Assembly: GCA_942492055.1 (NCBI GenBank)
Contig: CALODP010000004.1
Coordinates: 26,125 to 90,124 of the forward strand
Length of the DNA stretch: 64,000 bases
Direction: 5' to 3'
From: CALODP01 sp942492055
GTDB taxonomy: Bacteria > Bacteroidota > Ignavibacteria > Ignavibacteriales > Melioribacteraceae
Every line of letters begins with the position of its first letter. The stretch's first letter is position 1. Shown here in pieces: positions 44,650-54,701 of this stretch. Made by a program: the position numbers and the translations under genes. Below the pieces are notes generated by a model. It saw only the letters and a program-made list of their open reading frames with translations. It did not search any database and was not told the DNA's origin.

Positions 44650-45810
44650 ATGAAAAAATATATATCAATATTATTTGTCTTGATCTCCTTTGTCGGCTGC
44701 GAAACGGTTTTGAATACTCCGGAAAAGCCGGATAATAAAGAGAGAGAAGTTAATTATAAAATAAAACTTGTTGATGATACCGGAACTCTTTTGGAAGAGA
44801 CAGGCTCTGATATCGTGAAAGGAGCCTCTGTTTTGATGGTTTCTAATTCCTTGAAAACCAAATATGAACTGGTCTCCGATGAAAACGGGTATATTACTCT
44901 ATCAAACGGGATTTCAGACACATATCTGATTTCTGTTAAGATGGAAGTTCCTTTGAAGAATCAAGGGAAGAGTAAATTTTTGGTAAATACCAAAGAAACA
45001 TCTATAGATCTTCGCGCCGACAATAAAGAGAAATTATTTCTCTCATTGGACGCCATACAAGAAAAAACTGATTTGGTTTTCAGCGAATTATATGTTACCG
45101 GCGCTAAAGGAAGTGGAATGTATTTTCATGATAAATATGTGGAAATATTTAATCAGTCCGATCAAATAGTTTATTTAGATAGTTTAATAATATCTGTTGT
45201 TTATGGAAATTACTCACAAGGGATAAATTGGGTGGATGATAATGATTATGTTCATTCCAAAATTATATGGTCTTTCCCGGGAACAGGAAAAGATTATCCG
45301 ATACAGCCCGGAGAATATAAAGTGATTGCGGCTGATGCTCTCGATCATAGAGTAGGCGCTCCTGAAAGTATAGATCTTTCGAATGCGGATTTCGAATTCT
45401 ATAAGAGTGACTCACCTGATTTGGATTCAAAGGATGTTCCGAATATGATTATGTTTTTTCAATCCTCAGGATTTGATTGGTCAATAGGTGCTAGAACAGG
45501 AGCTGTTGTTTTGTCAAATGCGAGCCTTGATTCTTTGGTCTTTTCAGATAATCATTATAAAATACCGATGAAATCGATAATTGATGGTGTTGAGTATAAT
45601 AGAGATCCTTCGAAATTGAATGAAAAAATTCTTAATCCTATGATTGACGGTGGATTAACGGGGGGACTGCAATTTTATAGTGGTAAGACACTGGAAAGGA
45701 TTTTAGTTGAAGAGAACGGTCGTTTTGTTCTGAAGGATGAAAATAATTCCACACTTGATTTTAAAGTATATGAAAAACCATCTCCGGGAACACATAATGA
45801 ACTTAAATAG
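44650..45810 (+). CDS. DUF4876-like outer membrane lipoprotein
   Basis: A 386-aa lipoprotein (lipobox FVGC, Cys17). Residues 30-130 are a beta-sandwich with YEL...ENGYITLSNG that resembles a peptidase-regulatory module. From about 140 the region LVFSELYVTGAKGSG...DKYVEIFNQSD matches DUF4876, related to the lamin-tail fold (EIFN...LD core), continuing to the end (PSPGTHN). DUF4876 lipoproteins in Bacteroidota commonly sit next to TonB receptors and act, by analogy with SusD, as a surface lid or substrate binder; this is inferred. Starts 14 bp after the receptor stop. Confidence 0.75.
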   Translation: MKKYISILFVLISFVGCETVLNTPEKPDNKEREVNYKIKLVDDTGTLLEETGSDIVKGASVLMVSNSLKTKYELVSDENGYITLSNGISDTYLISVKMEVPLKNQGKSKFLVNTKETSIDLRADNKEKLFLSLDAIQEKTDLVFSELYVTGAKGSGMYFHDKYVEIFNQSDQIVYLDSLIISVVYGNYSQGINWVDDNDYVHSKIIWSFPGTGKDYPIQPGEYKVIAADALDHRVGAPESIDLSNADFEFYKSDSPDLDSKDVPNMIMFFQSSGFDWSIGARTGAVVLSNASLDSLVFSDNHYKIPMKSIIDGVEYNRDPSKLNEKILNPMIDGGLTGGLQFYSGKTLERILVEENGRFVLKDENNSTLDFKVYEKPSPGTHNELK

Positions 45811-47335
45811 ATATATAAAATATACTTCGAGAATATTATTCTTGTCATGTTTGTTAGCCGGATCTCTTTTGGCGCAAGGACAGGAATTTTACGAACCGAC
45901 ATTTTTCAATACGGTTTTCGACGCTAATGAGAATAATAACTCATATTTCATCGGGAATAATCCTGCTTATCTGAAATTCGATAATCGGGATGAAAAGCTT
46001 TACGGAAACGTAACTTTCCTGAATGATAACGGAAGATTTAAAAAGTTTTTAGATCCGAAAACAAAAAGAAGATATATGGCTTCTTTCTCAGGTAAGAAGG
46101 CAATTTCCGAAGATCAGATCTTTAAGGGAACGTTCGGATTTATAAGGGACGAATATATTGATTGGAACTGGCTCTCTACCAAAAGATATGATTCGGGATC
46201 CCCTTTTCTTTTGGGAGATTCTACTACCGGAAAGACAAGATTTAACGGAATCTTTTTGAATGCCGAATATGCCGGTAAACTCTATAAAAATCTTTCCTTA
46301 GGATTCTCTCTTACTTATTTCGTGGATGACGGATTTAAAGAAGTTTCTCCTCGTCCTATTTCGGCGCACAGAGATATTATTTTCAGTGCCGGACTTAAAT
46401 ATCAATTAAATCGATTCAATTCGATAGGATTGGTTTTGAACTCCTTTGATTATAATGAAGAGATTAAATATCAGGAAGATGAGGGGGGCGTTCTTAATGA
46501 AACGACTCTTATCAAATTCAGAGGTATTGATTTTCCCGTAATAATGAAGAAGAAAAAAGAAACCAGATATTCCTGGCATAACGGATATTCCGCTTCTTTA
46601 ACCTATCAATATCAGGAAGATAAACTTAAAATAGCGGCTTATGCTTTGGGCGGTTTGGAACATTTGACATTAAAAGATGGCAAGAATGATCTCTATCCGG
46701 AAGGTTACTGGAATAATCAGTTTTATAACGGTCAGTTAAATATAAATTACGCGATTTCTTCGGAAATGAAATTCGGGTTGAAATATCGTTTTTCCTCGGA
46801 AGATATGTGGGCAAAACATCCTAATTATAAAGTTGTTATTTCCGAGAATGATAATTCCGAACATAGTATTGCGCTGGGATGCGAATATGAGTTTTTGGAA
46901 AATAATAGCATGGCTTTGGAAATAGAAGGGAAGCTCGGTGAGATAAATGTTTCGGATTTTTACAGTGATATCTATTTCGAAGGAAAGAATCTTACATTGT
47001 TCCCGAAAATCGCTTTCCATTCCGATTTGTGTGAAATATTATCGGCCGATTTGGGATTCGGTTATAAGATAAATAAAACGGATGATGAAAAGGTATCCGC
47101 CAAATCAGCAGGCAATTATTATAATAATTTCAGAGTAAAAGATATTCTCTATTCTTTAACGGATTATAAAGGATTGAGTCTTTTCGGGAAAATCGGTTAT
47201 GAGTTTATCGAGAACAATTCGGTTTCTCTAAGAGTTAATTACGAGAATATTAGGGCAGTTGATAGCGCTCTGTTTGATAATTGTGTAAATGATAACATTT
47301 CCGCTTTCTTGGAATTTAAGTTGAATCTCTATTAA
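45797..47335 (+). CDS. DUF6850-like outer membrane beta-barrel protein
   Basis: A 512-aa exported barrel. ATG 45797 gives signal peptide MNLNRYIKYTSRILFLSCLL…LLAQ and overlaps the preceding stop by 14 bp; an earlier in-frame ATG lies inside the lipoprotein gene. Body with dense alternating aromatic strands (SLGFSLTYFVDDGF, YSASLTYQYQED) and a final ISAFLEFKLNLY, the barrel end signature. Placement after a TonB receptor and a DUF4876 lipoprotein matches the DUF6850 family as I remember it. It probably forms part of the same surface complex. Confidence 0.65.
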   Translation: MNLNRYIKYTSRILFLSCLLAGSLLAQGQEFYEPTFFNTVFDANENNNSYFIGNNPAYLKFDNRDEKLYGNVTFLNDNGRFKKFLDPKTKRRYMASFSGKKAISEDQIFKGTFGFIRDEYIDWNWLSTKRYDSGSPFLLGDSTTGKTRFNGIFLNAEYAGKLYKNLSLGFSLTYFVDDGFKEVSPRPISAHRDIIFSAGLKYQLNRFNSIGLVLNSFDYNEEIKYQEDEGGVLNETTLIKFRGIDFPVIMKKKKETRYSWHNGYSASLTYQYQEDKLKIAAYALGGLEHLTLKDGKNDLYPEGYWNNQFYNGQLNINYAISSEMKFGLKYRFSSEDMWAKHPNYKVVISENDNSEHSIALGCEYEFLENNSMALEIEGKLGEINVSDFYSDIYFEGKNLTLFPKIAFHSDLCEILSADLGFGYKINKTDDEKVSAKSAGNYYNNFRVKDILYSLTDYKGLSLFGKIGYEFIENNSVSLRVNYENIRAVDSALFDNCVNDNISAFLEFKLNLY

Positions 47336-47391
47336 TGGTATCGTTCGGAAAAATATGGTATGTATTTAATAATACAATAAAGGGACACTTA

Positions 47392-49614
47392 ATGAAAAAA
47401 ATGTTAATCGTAATGACAGCGTTAATACTGTCGGTTGGAAATATTCTTGCCGGAATCGATCTGAAAGATCCCGGAACAGAAAACAGTAAGTCATTTGTGA
47501 TTGTAGTTGATAAGATTACTTATGAAAAGATTGAAAGTAATATTTTGGCATATAAAGCCTCGATAGAAAATGATGGACTTTCCGCCTACGTTATGATTAT
47601 CGATAATGTTACTCCCGAAGATATTAAAGAGGAGATAATAGATTTATATAATGATACCGATAATTTGCAGGGAGCAGTTTTTGTCGGAGATATTCCAATC
47701 CCTATGATTCGTGACGGTCAGCATTTGACATCCGCTTTTAAGATGGATCAGACAAGAAGATCAATGTTCGAAACCTCCGTTCCTTCGGATAGATATTACG
47801 AAGATTTCGATCTTAAGTTTGATTTTATAAAGCATGATTCTGTAAATACTTTAGCCTATTATTATAGTCTCAGAGCCGACTCTCCTCAAAGAATTGAAAA
47901 AGAGATATATAGCGGTAGAATAAAAGCTCCGTTCAATAACGAAGCTAAATACTCCGAAATCGCCAAATATTTGGATAAAGTAGTAGAATATAAAAAGAAT
48001 CCTGAATACTTGAATAAAGGTTTTGTTTTCTTGGGACACGGATATCATTCCGAAGCAATCTCATCTTGGGCGGATGAACAGATTCTTTTAAGAGAATTAT
48101 TCCCGCAGATGTACGGAAAAGATGGTGGTTTCAAGTTTATGAACTTTTCGATGAGTCATAACATGAAAACAATCTTAATGGGGGAATTGGAGAACAAAGA
48201 ATATGATATAGCTTTGTTTCATGCTCATGGAGCCGAAGATACTCAGTATCTTGTCGATTATCCGGCAGCATCCTCCATTACTGATAATATAAAAGCAATT
48301 AAGCGTTTTGTTCGTAGCAAAGTTAGAACAGCCAAGAGAAGAAAACAGAATGTAGAAGAAGCAAAGAAGTATTATATGGATAGTCACGGATTGCCTGAAA
48401 AATGGCTTGAAGGGATCTTTGATCCTAAAGTAGTATCCGCTGATTCTCTTTATGATTACGAAATGGATATGCATTCGGATGATTTGGATAAATTTGATCC
48501 GCAAGCCCGTTTTGTGATGTTCGACGAATGTTTCAATGGCGCTTTCCATACTGAAAATTATATAAGTGGCAGATATATCTTCGATTCGGGAAATACTCTC
48601 GTAGGGGATGCTAATTCCGTTAATGTTCTTCAGGATAAATGGTCCGATAGATTTTTGGGATTATTGAATTTTGGAGTTTCCATAGGTGAATGGCATAAAT
48701 CTGTAAATTATTTGGAAAATCATATTATCGGTGATCCGACTTTCCATTTCCAAGATAATTACTCGGGGAAATATAAAGTTTCTTATAACTCCAAAGACTT
48801 TAACGAAAAAGAATTACGGGACTATTTGAAATCGGATATATCCGAATTAAGAGCTTTGGCAATTCATTTCCTCGCGAAAATGAAAGGAGCAGCGTTCGAA
48901 AACGAATTGGTTGATATCTACAATAGTGATAATTCTTTTAACGTAAGATTACACGCATTCAATGAATTGGCGATCATAAACGGAAAAGCATTTCATGAAT
49001 TGTTGAAGAGCAGTTATAAAGATCAGTTTGAATATATACGCAGAAAGGCTGCGGAATTCATGGGAGAAATCTGTACCGCCGATTTTATACCTTACCTGGT
49101 TGATAGAATGTTTAACGATCAGAGTGAAAGAGTATCTTTTACTGCCAAAGTTTCTTTATCCGTTATGGATCAGGAAGCCGTTAGAGAAGAAATGGTAAAA
49201 TATGTAAAAAGTCTTCCTGACTACAGGGAGAAGAATAAAATGCTCGATTATTACGGCAATTGGTGTTACAGAAACTACGAATGGTTGGAAAAAGAGATTA
49301 TTCCTGCTATGAAAAATGATTCTCTTAAATTAAGAAAGAGAATCAGTCAGATCAGATCAATTCGTAACTATAGATTCATCAATGGAATACCGGAATTTAT
49401 CTCAATATTGAAAGATGAATCCATGCCGATTGAATTGAGAATCTCCATGACAGAAGCTTTAGGATGGTATTATTATAGTGCAAAATCGAGTGAAATAATA
49501 AAAGCGATAGATGAACTTATAGAAAAAGGCTCTGATAATGAGATTTTCATGAATGAGTTGTTAAAGACGAAGAATAGGTTAGAAACCGGTTGTAATGTAA
49601 CTATGACTCCATAA
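47392..49614 (+). CDS. Secreted caspase/gingipain-fold (clan CD) protein with HEAT repeats
   Basis: A 740-aa exported protein. ATG 47392 has AGGGA at 47381-47385 and a signal peptide ending ILAG; an upstream ATG at 47335 would put 19 residues before it. Residues about 30-445 form a clan CD fold: GAVFVGDIPIP, FHAHGAED (H277, H279) and MFDECFNG (C380), the expected His and Cys of gingipain-like (C25) peptidases, then GDPTFHF. From about 475 to 735 come HEAT-like helix pairs (LRALAIHFLAKM, FEYIRRKAAEFMGEIC, ELRISMTEALGWYYYS). Probably a surface protease processing substrates for, or maturing parts of, the TonB module; activity not shown. Confidence 0.75.
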   Translation: MKKMLIVMTALILSVGNILAGIDLKDPGTENSKSFVIVVDKITYEKIESNILAYKASIENDGLSAYVMIIDNVTPEDIKEEIIDLYNDTDNLQGAVFVGDIPIPMIRDGQHLTSAFKMDQTRRSMFETSVPSDRYYEDFDLKFDFIKHDSVNTLAYYYSLRADSPQRIEKEIYSGRIKAPFNNEAKYSEIAKYLDKVVEYKKNPEYLNKGFVFLGHGYHSEAISSWADEQILLRELFPQMYGKDGGFKFMNFSMSHNMKTILMGELENKEYDIALFHAHGAEDTQYLVDYPAASSITDNIKAIKRFVRSKVRTAKRRKQNVEEAKKYYMDSHGLPEKWLEGIFDPKVVSADSLYDYEMDMHSDDLDKFDPQARFVMFDECFNGAFHTENYISGRYIFDSGNTLVGDANSVNVLQDKWSDRFLGLLNFGVSIGEWHKSVNYLENHIIGDPTFHFQDNYSGKYKVSYNSKDFNEKELRDYLKSDISELRALAIHFLAKMKGAAFENELVDIYNSDNSFNVRLHAFNELAIINGKAFHELLKSSYKDQFEYIRRKAAEFMGEICTADFIPYLVDRMFNDQSERVSFTAKVSLSVMDQEAVREEMVKYVKSLPDYREKNKMLDYYGNWCYRNYEWLEKEIIPAMKNDSLKLRKRISQIRSIRNYRFINGIPEFISILKDESMPIELRISMTEALGWYYYSAKSSEIIKAIDELIEKGSDNEIFMNELLKTKNRLETGCNVTMTP

Positions 49615-49631
49615 TTAGTTGTTGAAATATA

Positions 49632-49747
49632 GGGTTGTCTCATATTACTCCAATATATTTATTATTTACGTGGAACTTTTTAATAAATATTTCTCCTTAT
49701 GTTTTGAATTTTTCAGATTCCGAACTATTTGAGGCAACCCGTTTTTT
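49632..49747 (+). terminator. Long-loop terminator
   Basis: GGGTTGTCTCA (49632-49642) pairs with TGAGGCAACCC (49730-49740) over 11 bp with one G.U; an 87-nt loop separates them, and GTTTTTTATT follows, as in intrinsic terminators. Confidence 0.6.
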
Positions 49748-49783
49748 ATTGGCTGATACTATTAATTAATTAGGAAAATAATT

Positions 49784-52585
49784 TTGATTAGAAAAGTATT
49801 ACTTACAGTTTTAGTTTGTTGCATTACATTTTCCATTTGTAATGGTCAAGCACTTAATCCTGATGATAAGATTAAGATTGATGATGAGATAATCTCAGGA
49901 CAACTTGATAACGGTATAAAATATTATATAAAGAAAAATACCAAGCCGGAAAACAGAGCGCAATTACGTTTGATTGTTAATGCAGGTTCTATTCTGGAAG
50001 ATGAAGATCAGCAAGGATTGGCTCATTTCACGGAGCATATGTGTTTTAACGGAACTAAGAACTTCCAAAAGAATGATTTGATAAAATATCTTGAGTCATT
50101 AGGGATGCGATTCGGTCCGGAAATTAATGCAATTACCAGTTTCGATCAAACAATATATATGTTGGAATTACCTACCGATACTCTTGCCGCGTTTGAAAAA
50201 GGCTTCCAAATTCTTGTGGATTGGGCGCATAATGTTTCATTCGAAGATGAAGAGATAGATAAAGAACGTGGTGTAATCGTAGAAGAATGGAGACGAGGAA
50301 GAGGTGCTGTAGCCCGTTTAAGAGACAAACAGTATCCGAAATTATTCAAAGATTCCAAATATGCAGTACGTTTACCGATTGGAAAGAAAGAGATAATTGA
50401 GAATTTCGATTATCCGGTTATTAAAAGATTTTATAAAGACTGGTATCGTCCCGATTTAATGACAGTGGTTGTTACCGGTGATTTTGATCTAAAATATATG
50501 GAAAATCTTGTTTCCGATAGATTTTCTAAGATTCCGGCACATGAAAACCCGAGAGAAAGAAAGTACTTTGATGTTCCTGATCAGGATAGTATATATTTTG
50601 TAATCGCCAGCGATAAAGAATTAACCGGTTCTTCAGCCGGAATATTCTATCGACTCGACGTTCAAAAAAGGGAAACAATAAGAGACTACAAAAAATATCT
50701 TTCGGAATTATTATTTAACAATCTTATGGGGGCCAGACTCAGAGAATTGACTGAGAAACCACAACCTCCGTTTGTTATGGGATATTCCTCGAAAGAAAGA
50801 TTTTTAAGAACAAAAGAACTTTATTTCCTCGGGGCCACTTTAAATGAAAAGAATATTTTGGGTGGATTCGAAGCTATAATAACTGAAGCCGAAAGAATTA
50901 AGAAATACGGATTTACCGAAGGTGAATTGGAAAGACAGAAGAAAATTCTGTCAAGAATACTCGAAAAACGTTATTCGGAAAAGGATAAAACCGAATCGAG
51001 CTTTTTTGCCGGAAAATTGACCGAGAGTGTTCTTTATGGTTACGCAATGTCAGGATTTGAAGAAGAATACGAATTACAGAAATCATTGATTCCTCAGATC
51101 ACATTGGACGATGTTAATGTTCTGGCTAAGGAATGGATTAAGGATAATAATTATGTTGTAACTGTTTCCACTCCGGAAAAAGAAGGGAACAAACTTCCTA
51201 CAGAAAAAGAGTTACGTGAGATTATTACTTCCGTAAAGTCCAATGATATAAAACCATATGTAGATAAATTCGTCGATGCTGAAATTATTGAGGAAATTCC
51301 GGCAGAGAAGAAAATTACAGATGAAAAGTATTATAAAGATATAGATGTTACCGAAATCACACTAGAGAACGGAATAAAGGTCGCAATAAAGCCTACAAGC
51401 TTTAAGAATGACGAAATAATGATGAGAGCGTTTAGCTTCGGTGGAACATCACTTATCCCTGATAGTCTCTTTATGCCAGCTTCATCTGCTCCTTCTATCA
51501 TCAAACAGAGTGGTGTAGGTAAGTTATCCAGCGCTAACTTAAGGAAAAAGCTTTCCGGAAAGGATGTTCGTGTTTCTCCTTATATGAGTGAATTGGTTGA
51601 GGGATTAGCTTGTAAATCTTCACCGAATGATATTGAGACAATGTTCCAATTGATCTATTCTTATTTTTATAATCCGAGAGTCGATGAAAAAGCTTTTCAA
51701 TCATATTTGGCCAGAATCAAAGCTTTATTGGCAAACAGAGGGGCAGCTCCTTCGGCAGCTTATAAAGATACTCTTACAAATGTGATATATCAGCGTAATC
51801 TTAGAAGAATGCCTTGGACAATCGAGTCGACTAAGGAAATGGATATGAATAAGTCTTTGGAGATATACAAGGAAAGATTCGCCGACGCTTCCGATTTTGT
51901 ATTCGCTATAGTTGGTAATATTGATGTGGAGCAGATCAAGAAATTCTCTAAGATTTATCTTGCTAATCTTCCCGCGATAAATCGTGAAGAAACCTTTAAA
52001 GATTTGGGAATACTTCCTCCTAAAGGTAAGATTGAAAAAACGGTTAGAAAAGGGATTGCCAAGAAAGGAGCTCTTACTATCATCTTCACTGGTAATATGG
52101 ATTGGAACGAAGAGGAAGCTTTTAATATGAGATCAATGGTAACGGCGTTAAAGGCTCGTATTCGTGAAGAAGTTCGTGAAGAAAAGGGAGGAACATATAG
52201 TGTCGGAGTTTCTTCTTCTTCGCAAAAATATCCTACGGGACAATATGAAATTGACGTTGCATTCGAATGCAACCCTGATAGAATAGATGAATTAACTTCA
52301 ACTGTTTTCGAAGTGATAAATAGATTCCAATCGGAAGAAATTTCCGAAGATGAATTGGCTACGGTAAAAGAAAAACAAATTCGACAGAGAGAATTGAATT
52401 TGAAGGATAATGATTATTGGGTAAGAAAAATTGAGCAGTCATATTATCTGGGATTGCCTTTGGAAAGGATTTCCACATTGGATAAGATGACAACAGATCT
52501 TACAGCGGAAGATATAAAATCAGCGGCCAATAAATATCTTACACCGGATAATTATATAAAAATAGATCTTAGACCTGAAAATTAA
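49784..52585 (+). CDS. M16-family zinc peptidase (PqqL-like)
   Basis: A 933-aa exported metallopeptidase of the M16 (pitrilysin) family, with two tandem halves. The N-terminal half holds the inverted zinc site HFTEH (H81, E84, H85) and the third ligand region ERGVIVEEWR (about 158-167). The second half (about 520-930) has lost the zinc motif, as usual. Signal peptide 1-21 (…ICNGQ). TTG start 49784 with AGGAA 8 nt before. Bacterial two-domain M16 enzymes degrade peptides and outer membrane proteins; PqqL and Bacteroidota homologues are tied to TonB-dependent iron or peptide uptake, agreeing with the upstream receptor. Confidence 0.88.
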   Translation: MIRKVLLTVLVCCITFSICNGQALNPDDKIKIDDEIISGQLDNGIKYYIKKNTKPENRAQLRLIVNAGSILEDEDQQGLAHFTEHMCFNGTKNFQKNDLIKYLESLGMRFGPEINAITSFDQTIYMLELPTDTLAAFEKGFQILVDWAHNVSFEDEEIDKERGVIVEEWRRGRGAVARLRDKQYPKLFKDSKYAVRLPIGKKEIIENFDYPVIKRFYKDWYRPDLMTVVVTGDFDLKYMENLVSDRFSKIPAHENPRERKYFDVPDQDSIYFVIASDKELTGSSAGIFYRLDVQKRETIRDYKKYLSELLFNNLMGARLRELTEKPQPPFVMGYSSKERFLRTKELYFLGATLNEKNILGGFEAIITEAERIKKYGFTEGELERQKKILSRILEKRYSEKDKTESSFFAGKLTESVLYGYAMSGFEEEYELQKSLIPQITLDDVNVLAKEWIKDNNYVVTVSTPEKEGNKLPTEKELREIITSVKSNDIKPYVDKFVDAEIIEEIPAEKKITDEKYYKDIDVTEITLENGIKVAIKPTSFKNDEIMMRAFSFGGTSLIPDSLFMPASSAPSIIKQSGVGKLSSANLRKKLSGKDVRVSPYMSELVEGLACKSSPNDIETMFQLIYSYFYNPRVDEKAFQSYLARIKALLANRGAAPSAAYKDTLTNVIYQRNLRRMPWTIESTKEMDMNKSLEIYKERFADASDFVFAIVGNIDVEQIKKFSKIYLANLPAINREETFKDLGILPPKGKIEKTVRKGIAKKGALTIIFTGNMDWNEEEAFNMRSMVTALKARIREEVREEKGGTYSVGVSSSSQKYPTGQYEIDVAFECNPDRIDELTSTVFEVINRFQSEEISEDELATVKEKQIRQRELNLKDNDYWVRKIEQSYYLGLPLERISTLDKMTTDLTAEDIKSAANKYLTPDNYIKIDLRPEN

Positions 52586-52625
52586 TAGATAAATCTCCTT
52601 ATCTGTTAAATCCATACTACGCTAT

Positions 52626-52657
52626 AACCCGATCATTTCTTGATCGGGTTTTTTTTA
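52626..52657 (+). terminator. Intrinsic terminator
   Basis: A perfect 10-bp stem AACCCGATCA/TGATCGGGTT (52626-52635, 52641-52650), 5-nt loop, then seven further Ts. Textbook form. Confidence 0.92.
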
Positions 52658-52812
52658 TTATCCCATCCCATGAGCAGATATCACACCTTGATTTATATGA
52701 TTGTTTTTTATATAATCATTTATTAAAAGATTAATTATTATGTTTAGTTCAGATTGACTCCGGCATAACTTGCAACTAATTAATTTTGAATAATTTTCTA
52801 ATAGGTGAAAAT

Positions 52813-53265
52813 ATGAAGACTTCTTTCGGAGCTATTCTATGTTTGTTAATAATTTCCACAAGTATCATTCTGATTTCATGTAAAGAGGATGTAACAAAAA
52901 GTAATGATAATAATATTAATCTTAGCTTGCATAAATCATATGATTGCGCAACAGATCCGGTTATTATTGCGGCCAAAGATTCTGCTATTGTGTTATGGAG
53001 TTATTCGGATAGTATATTAAAAATGAATTTACTGATTAACTATAATTGTGCTACTTCTTTTGTTGATAATGTGGAAATTGATCGAAATCAAATAATAATC
53101 TATCTTAATGATACAAAACCCGGTCAAGCGTATTGCTATTGTGAGTTCAAAGAGGAATACGAATTTGAAATTACAGAATGTGATGTAGTATTTCTTAAAT
53201 TGTATGTAAAGGATTACGAAAGCGATAGTTATAATCAATTACTTGAAAAGAAACTTGATCTGTAA
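52813..53265 (+). CDS. Small lipoprotein of unknown function
   Basis: A 150-aa lipoprotein. ATG 52813 has AGGTGA at 52803-52808 and yields a lipoprotein signal with lipobox LISC (Cys23); the upstream TTG would put nine residues before it. The mature part has two beta-rich stretches and five further Cys (one in YDCATD, one in NCAT, two in YCYC and one in ECDV), possibly disulfide-bonded. No family recognised. A TAATTTTG box (52781-52788) lies 24 bp upstream as a possible -7 element, without a good -33 partner. It stands alone between two terminators. Confidence 0.6.
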   Translation: MKTSFGAILCLLIISTSIILISCKEDVTKSNDNNINLSLHKSYDCATDPVIIAAKDSAIVLWSYSDSILKMNLLINYNCATSFVDNVEIDRNQIIIYLNDTKPGQAYCYCEFKEEYEFEITECDVVFLKLYVKDYESDSYNQLLEKKLDL

Positions 53266-53317
53266 TTACTAGCATTTTTGCTATTAGTAATCAGTGGAAT
53301 TGATAATATTTAATAAA

Positions 53318-53346
53318 ATGCCCGATAATTTCATAATATCGGGTAT
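53318..53346 (+). terminator. Stem-loop terminator
   Basis: CCCGATA (53321-53327) and TATCGGG (53337-53343) with outer weak pairs extend to 53318-53346; TTCTTT follows. It lies about 50 bp past the lipoprotein stop. Confidence 0.6.
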
Positions 53347-53408
53347 TTCTTTATATAGCTTTTTTCAAGTTGTGGCCATCTATTTTCTCTTCCGAAAAAT
53401 TTCCCTTC

Positions 53409-53441
53409 TTTAGAAATATGGTAATGAATTCCATATATTTG
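53409..53441 (+). promoter_or_regulatory. Candidate promoter for the mnmA operon
   Basis: TTTA (53409-53412), 21 bp, TATATTTG (53434-53441). The -7 box is an exact TAnnTTTG, the -33 has one mismatch. It sits 22 bp before the first ATG of mnmA. Confidence 0.45.
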
Positions 53442-53463
53442 TTAAATAGAAATACAAGAATAG

Positions 53464-54570
53464 ATGAAAGGAACAGATTTGAATAAGAATAGAGTAATTG
53501 TCGCTATGAGCGGGGGAGTTGATTCTTCTGTTGCCGCGGCTCTTCTGCATAAAGAAGGATATGAGGTTATCGGGGTTACAATGAAAACATGGGGATTTAT
53601 GGAAGTAGGAGGTGCTCCTAAGCATGAATCGGGTTGTTGTTCTCTTGATGCCATATACGACGCGAAAAATGTTGCCGACAAATTCGGTTTTCCTCATTAT
53701 ACCGTTGATTTCACAAAAGAATTCGAAGCTGCGGTAATAGATAATTTTGTTGATGAGTATTTACGTGGCCGAACTCCGAATCCTTGTGTTATTTGTAATA
53801 GAAAGATAAAATGGGAAGAAATTCTGGCAAAAGCGGATGATTTGGATGCTTTTTATGTCGCAACCGGGCATTATGCTTCGATAACTAAAAATACTGAGAC
53901 AGGGAGATATTGTTTAATTAATTCAGCCGATTCTAAAAAGGATCAGACTTATGCTTTGTGGGGATTAACACAACGAGATCTGGAAAGGACTTTGCTCCCT
54001 TTGGGCAAATATACAAAAGATGAGATCAGGAAAATGGCGGAAGATTTCGGATTAAAAATAGCTAATAAACCGGATAGCCAGGAAATCTGTTTTGTAGCTG
54101 ATAATAATTATGAAAGATTTTTAAGAGAGAGAGTCCCGGAGGAAATAAATAGAATCAGTTCCGGAGATATTATATATAAGGGTAAAAAGGTAGGAAAACA
54201 CAATGGATATCCTTTTTATACAATAGGACAGAGAAAAGGGCTGAATATTGCGCTTGGGAAGCCGGTATATGTTAAAGAGATAGATCATATCAATAATACA
54301 ATTGTAATTGGTGACAAAGAGGATATTTATTCCGATTTGGTAACCGCATCCGATATTAATTATGTAGGAAAAGAGATTCTGGAGCCGGGAGAGATAATAA
54401 ATGCCAAGATTCGATATTCCGATAGAGGAAGTAAGGCTGAGGTTATTAAATCCGATATTAATTCAATAGAATTAAAATTTTCCGAGCCTAAGAGCGCTAT
54501 AACACCCGGGCAATCTCTTGTTATATATGATGAAGAGGGAAGAGTATTAGCCGGTGGTGTAATAGATTAA
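53464..54570 (+). CDS. mnmA: tRNA-specific 2-thiouridylase MnmA
   Basis: A 368-aa enzyme that thiolates U34 of Lys, Glu and Gln tRNAs. PP-loop SGGVDSS (16-22) for ATP, the catalytic Cys108 in TPNPCVICN, and the second catalytic Cys209 in DSQEICF. Length is normal. ATG 53464 is used here; TTG 53479, five codons later, has AAAGGAA at good spacing and is a strong alternative that starts MNKNRVIVAMSGG. Head of a run of housekeeping genes to lysS. Confidence 0.95.
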   Translation: MKGTDLNKNRVIVAMSGGVDSSVAAALLHKEGYEVIGVTMKTWGFMEVGGAPKHESGCCSLDAIYDAKNVADKFGFPHYTVDFTKEFEAAVIDNFVDEYLRGRTPNPCVICNRKIKWEEILAKADDLDAFYVATGHYASITKNTETGRYCLINSADSKKDQTYALWGLTQRDLERTLLPLGKYTKDEIRKMAEDFGLKIANKPDSQEICFVADNNYERFLRERVPEEINRISSGDIIYKGKKVGKHNGYPFYTIGQRKGLNIALGKPVYVKEIDHINNTIVIGDKEDIYSDLVTASDINYVGKEILEPGEIINAKIRYSDRGSKAEVIKSDINSIELKFSEPKSAITPGQSLVIYDEEGRVLAGGVID

Positions 54571-54701
54571 TTTCCTCATACTTATTAATTACTCTTGTTA
54601 AAGGCTTGTAAATTCGATAAGTTGCAAAAAGTGAGAGATAGAAACCTGAGAGGTATAATTTCGAACAAGATAGCAAAAACGAACGATTAAAAGGAAGGGT
54701 T

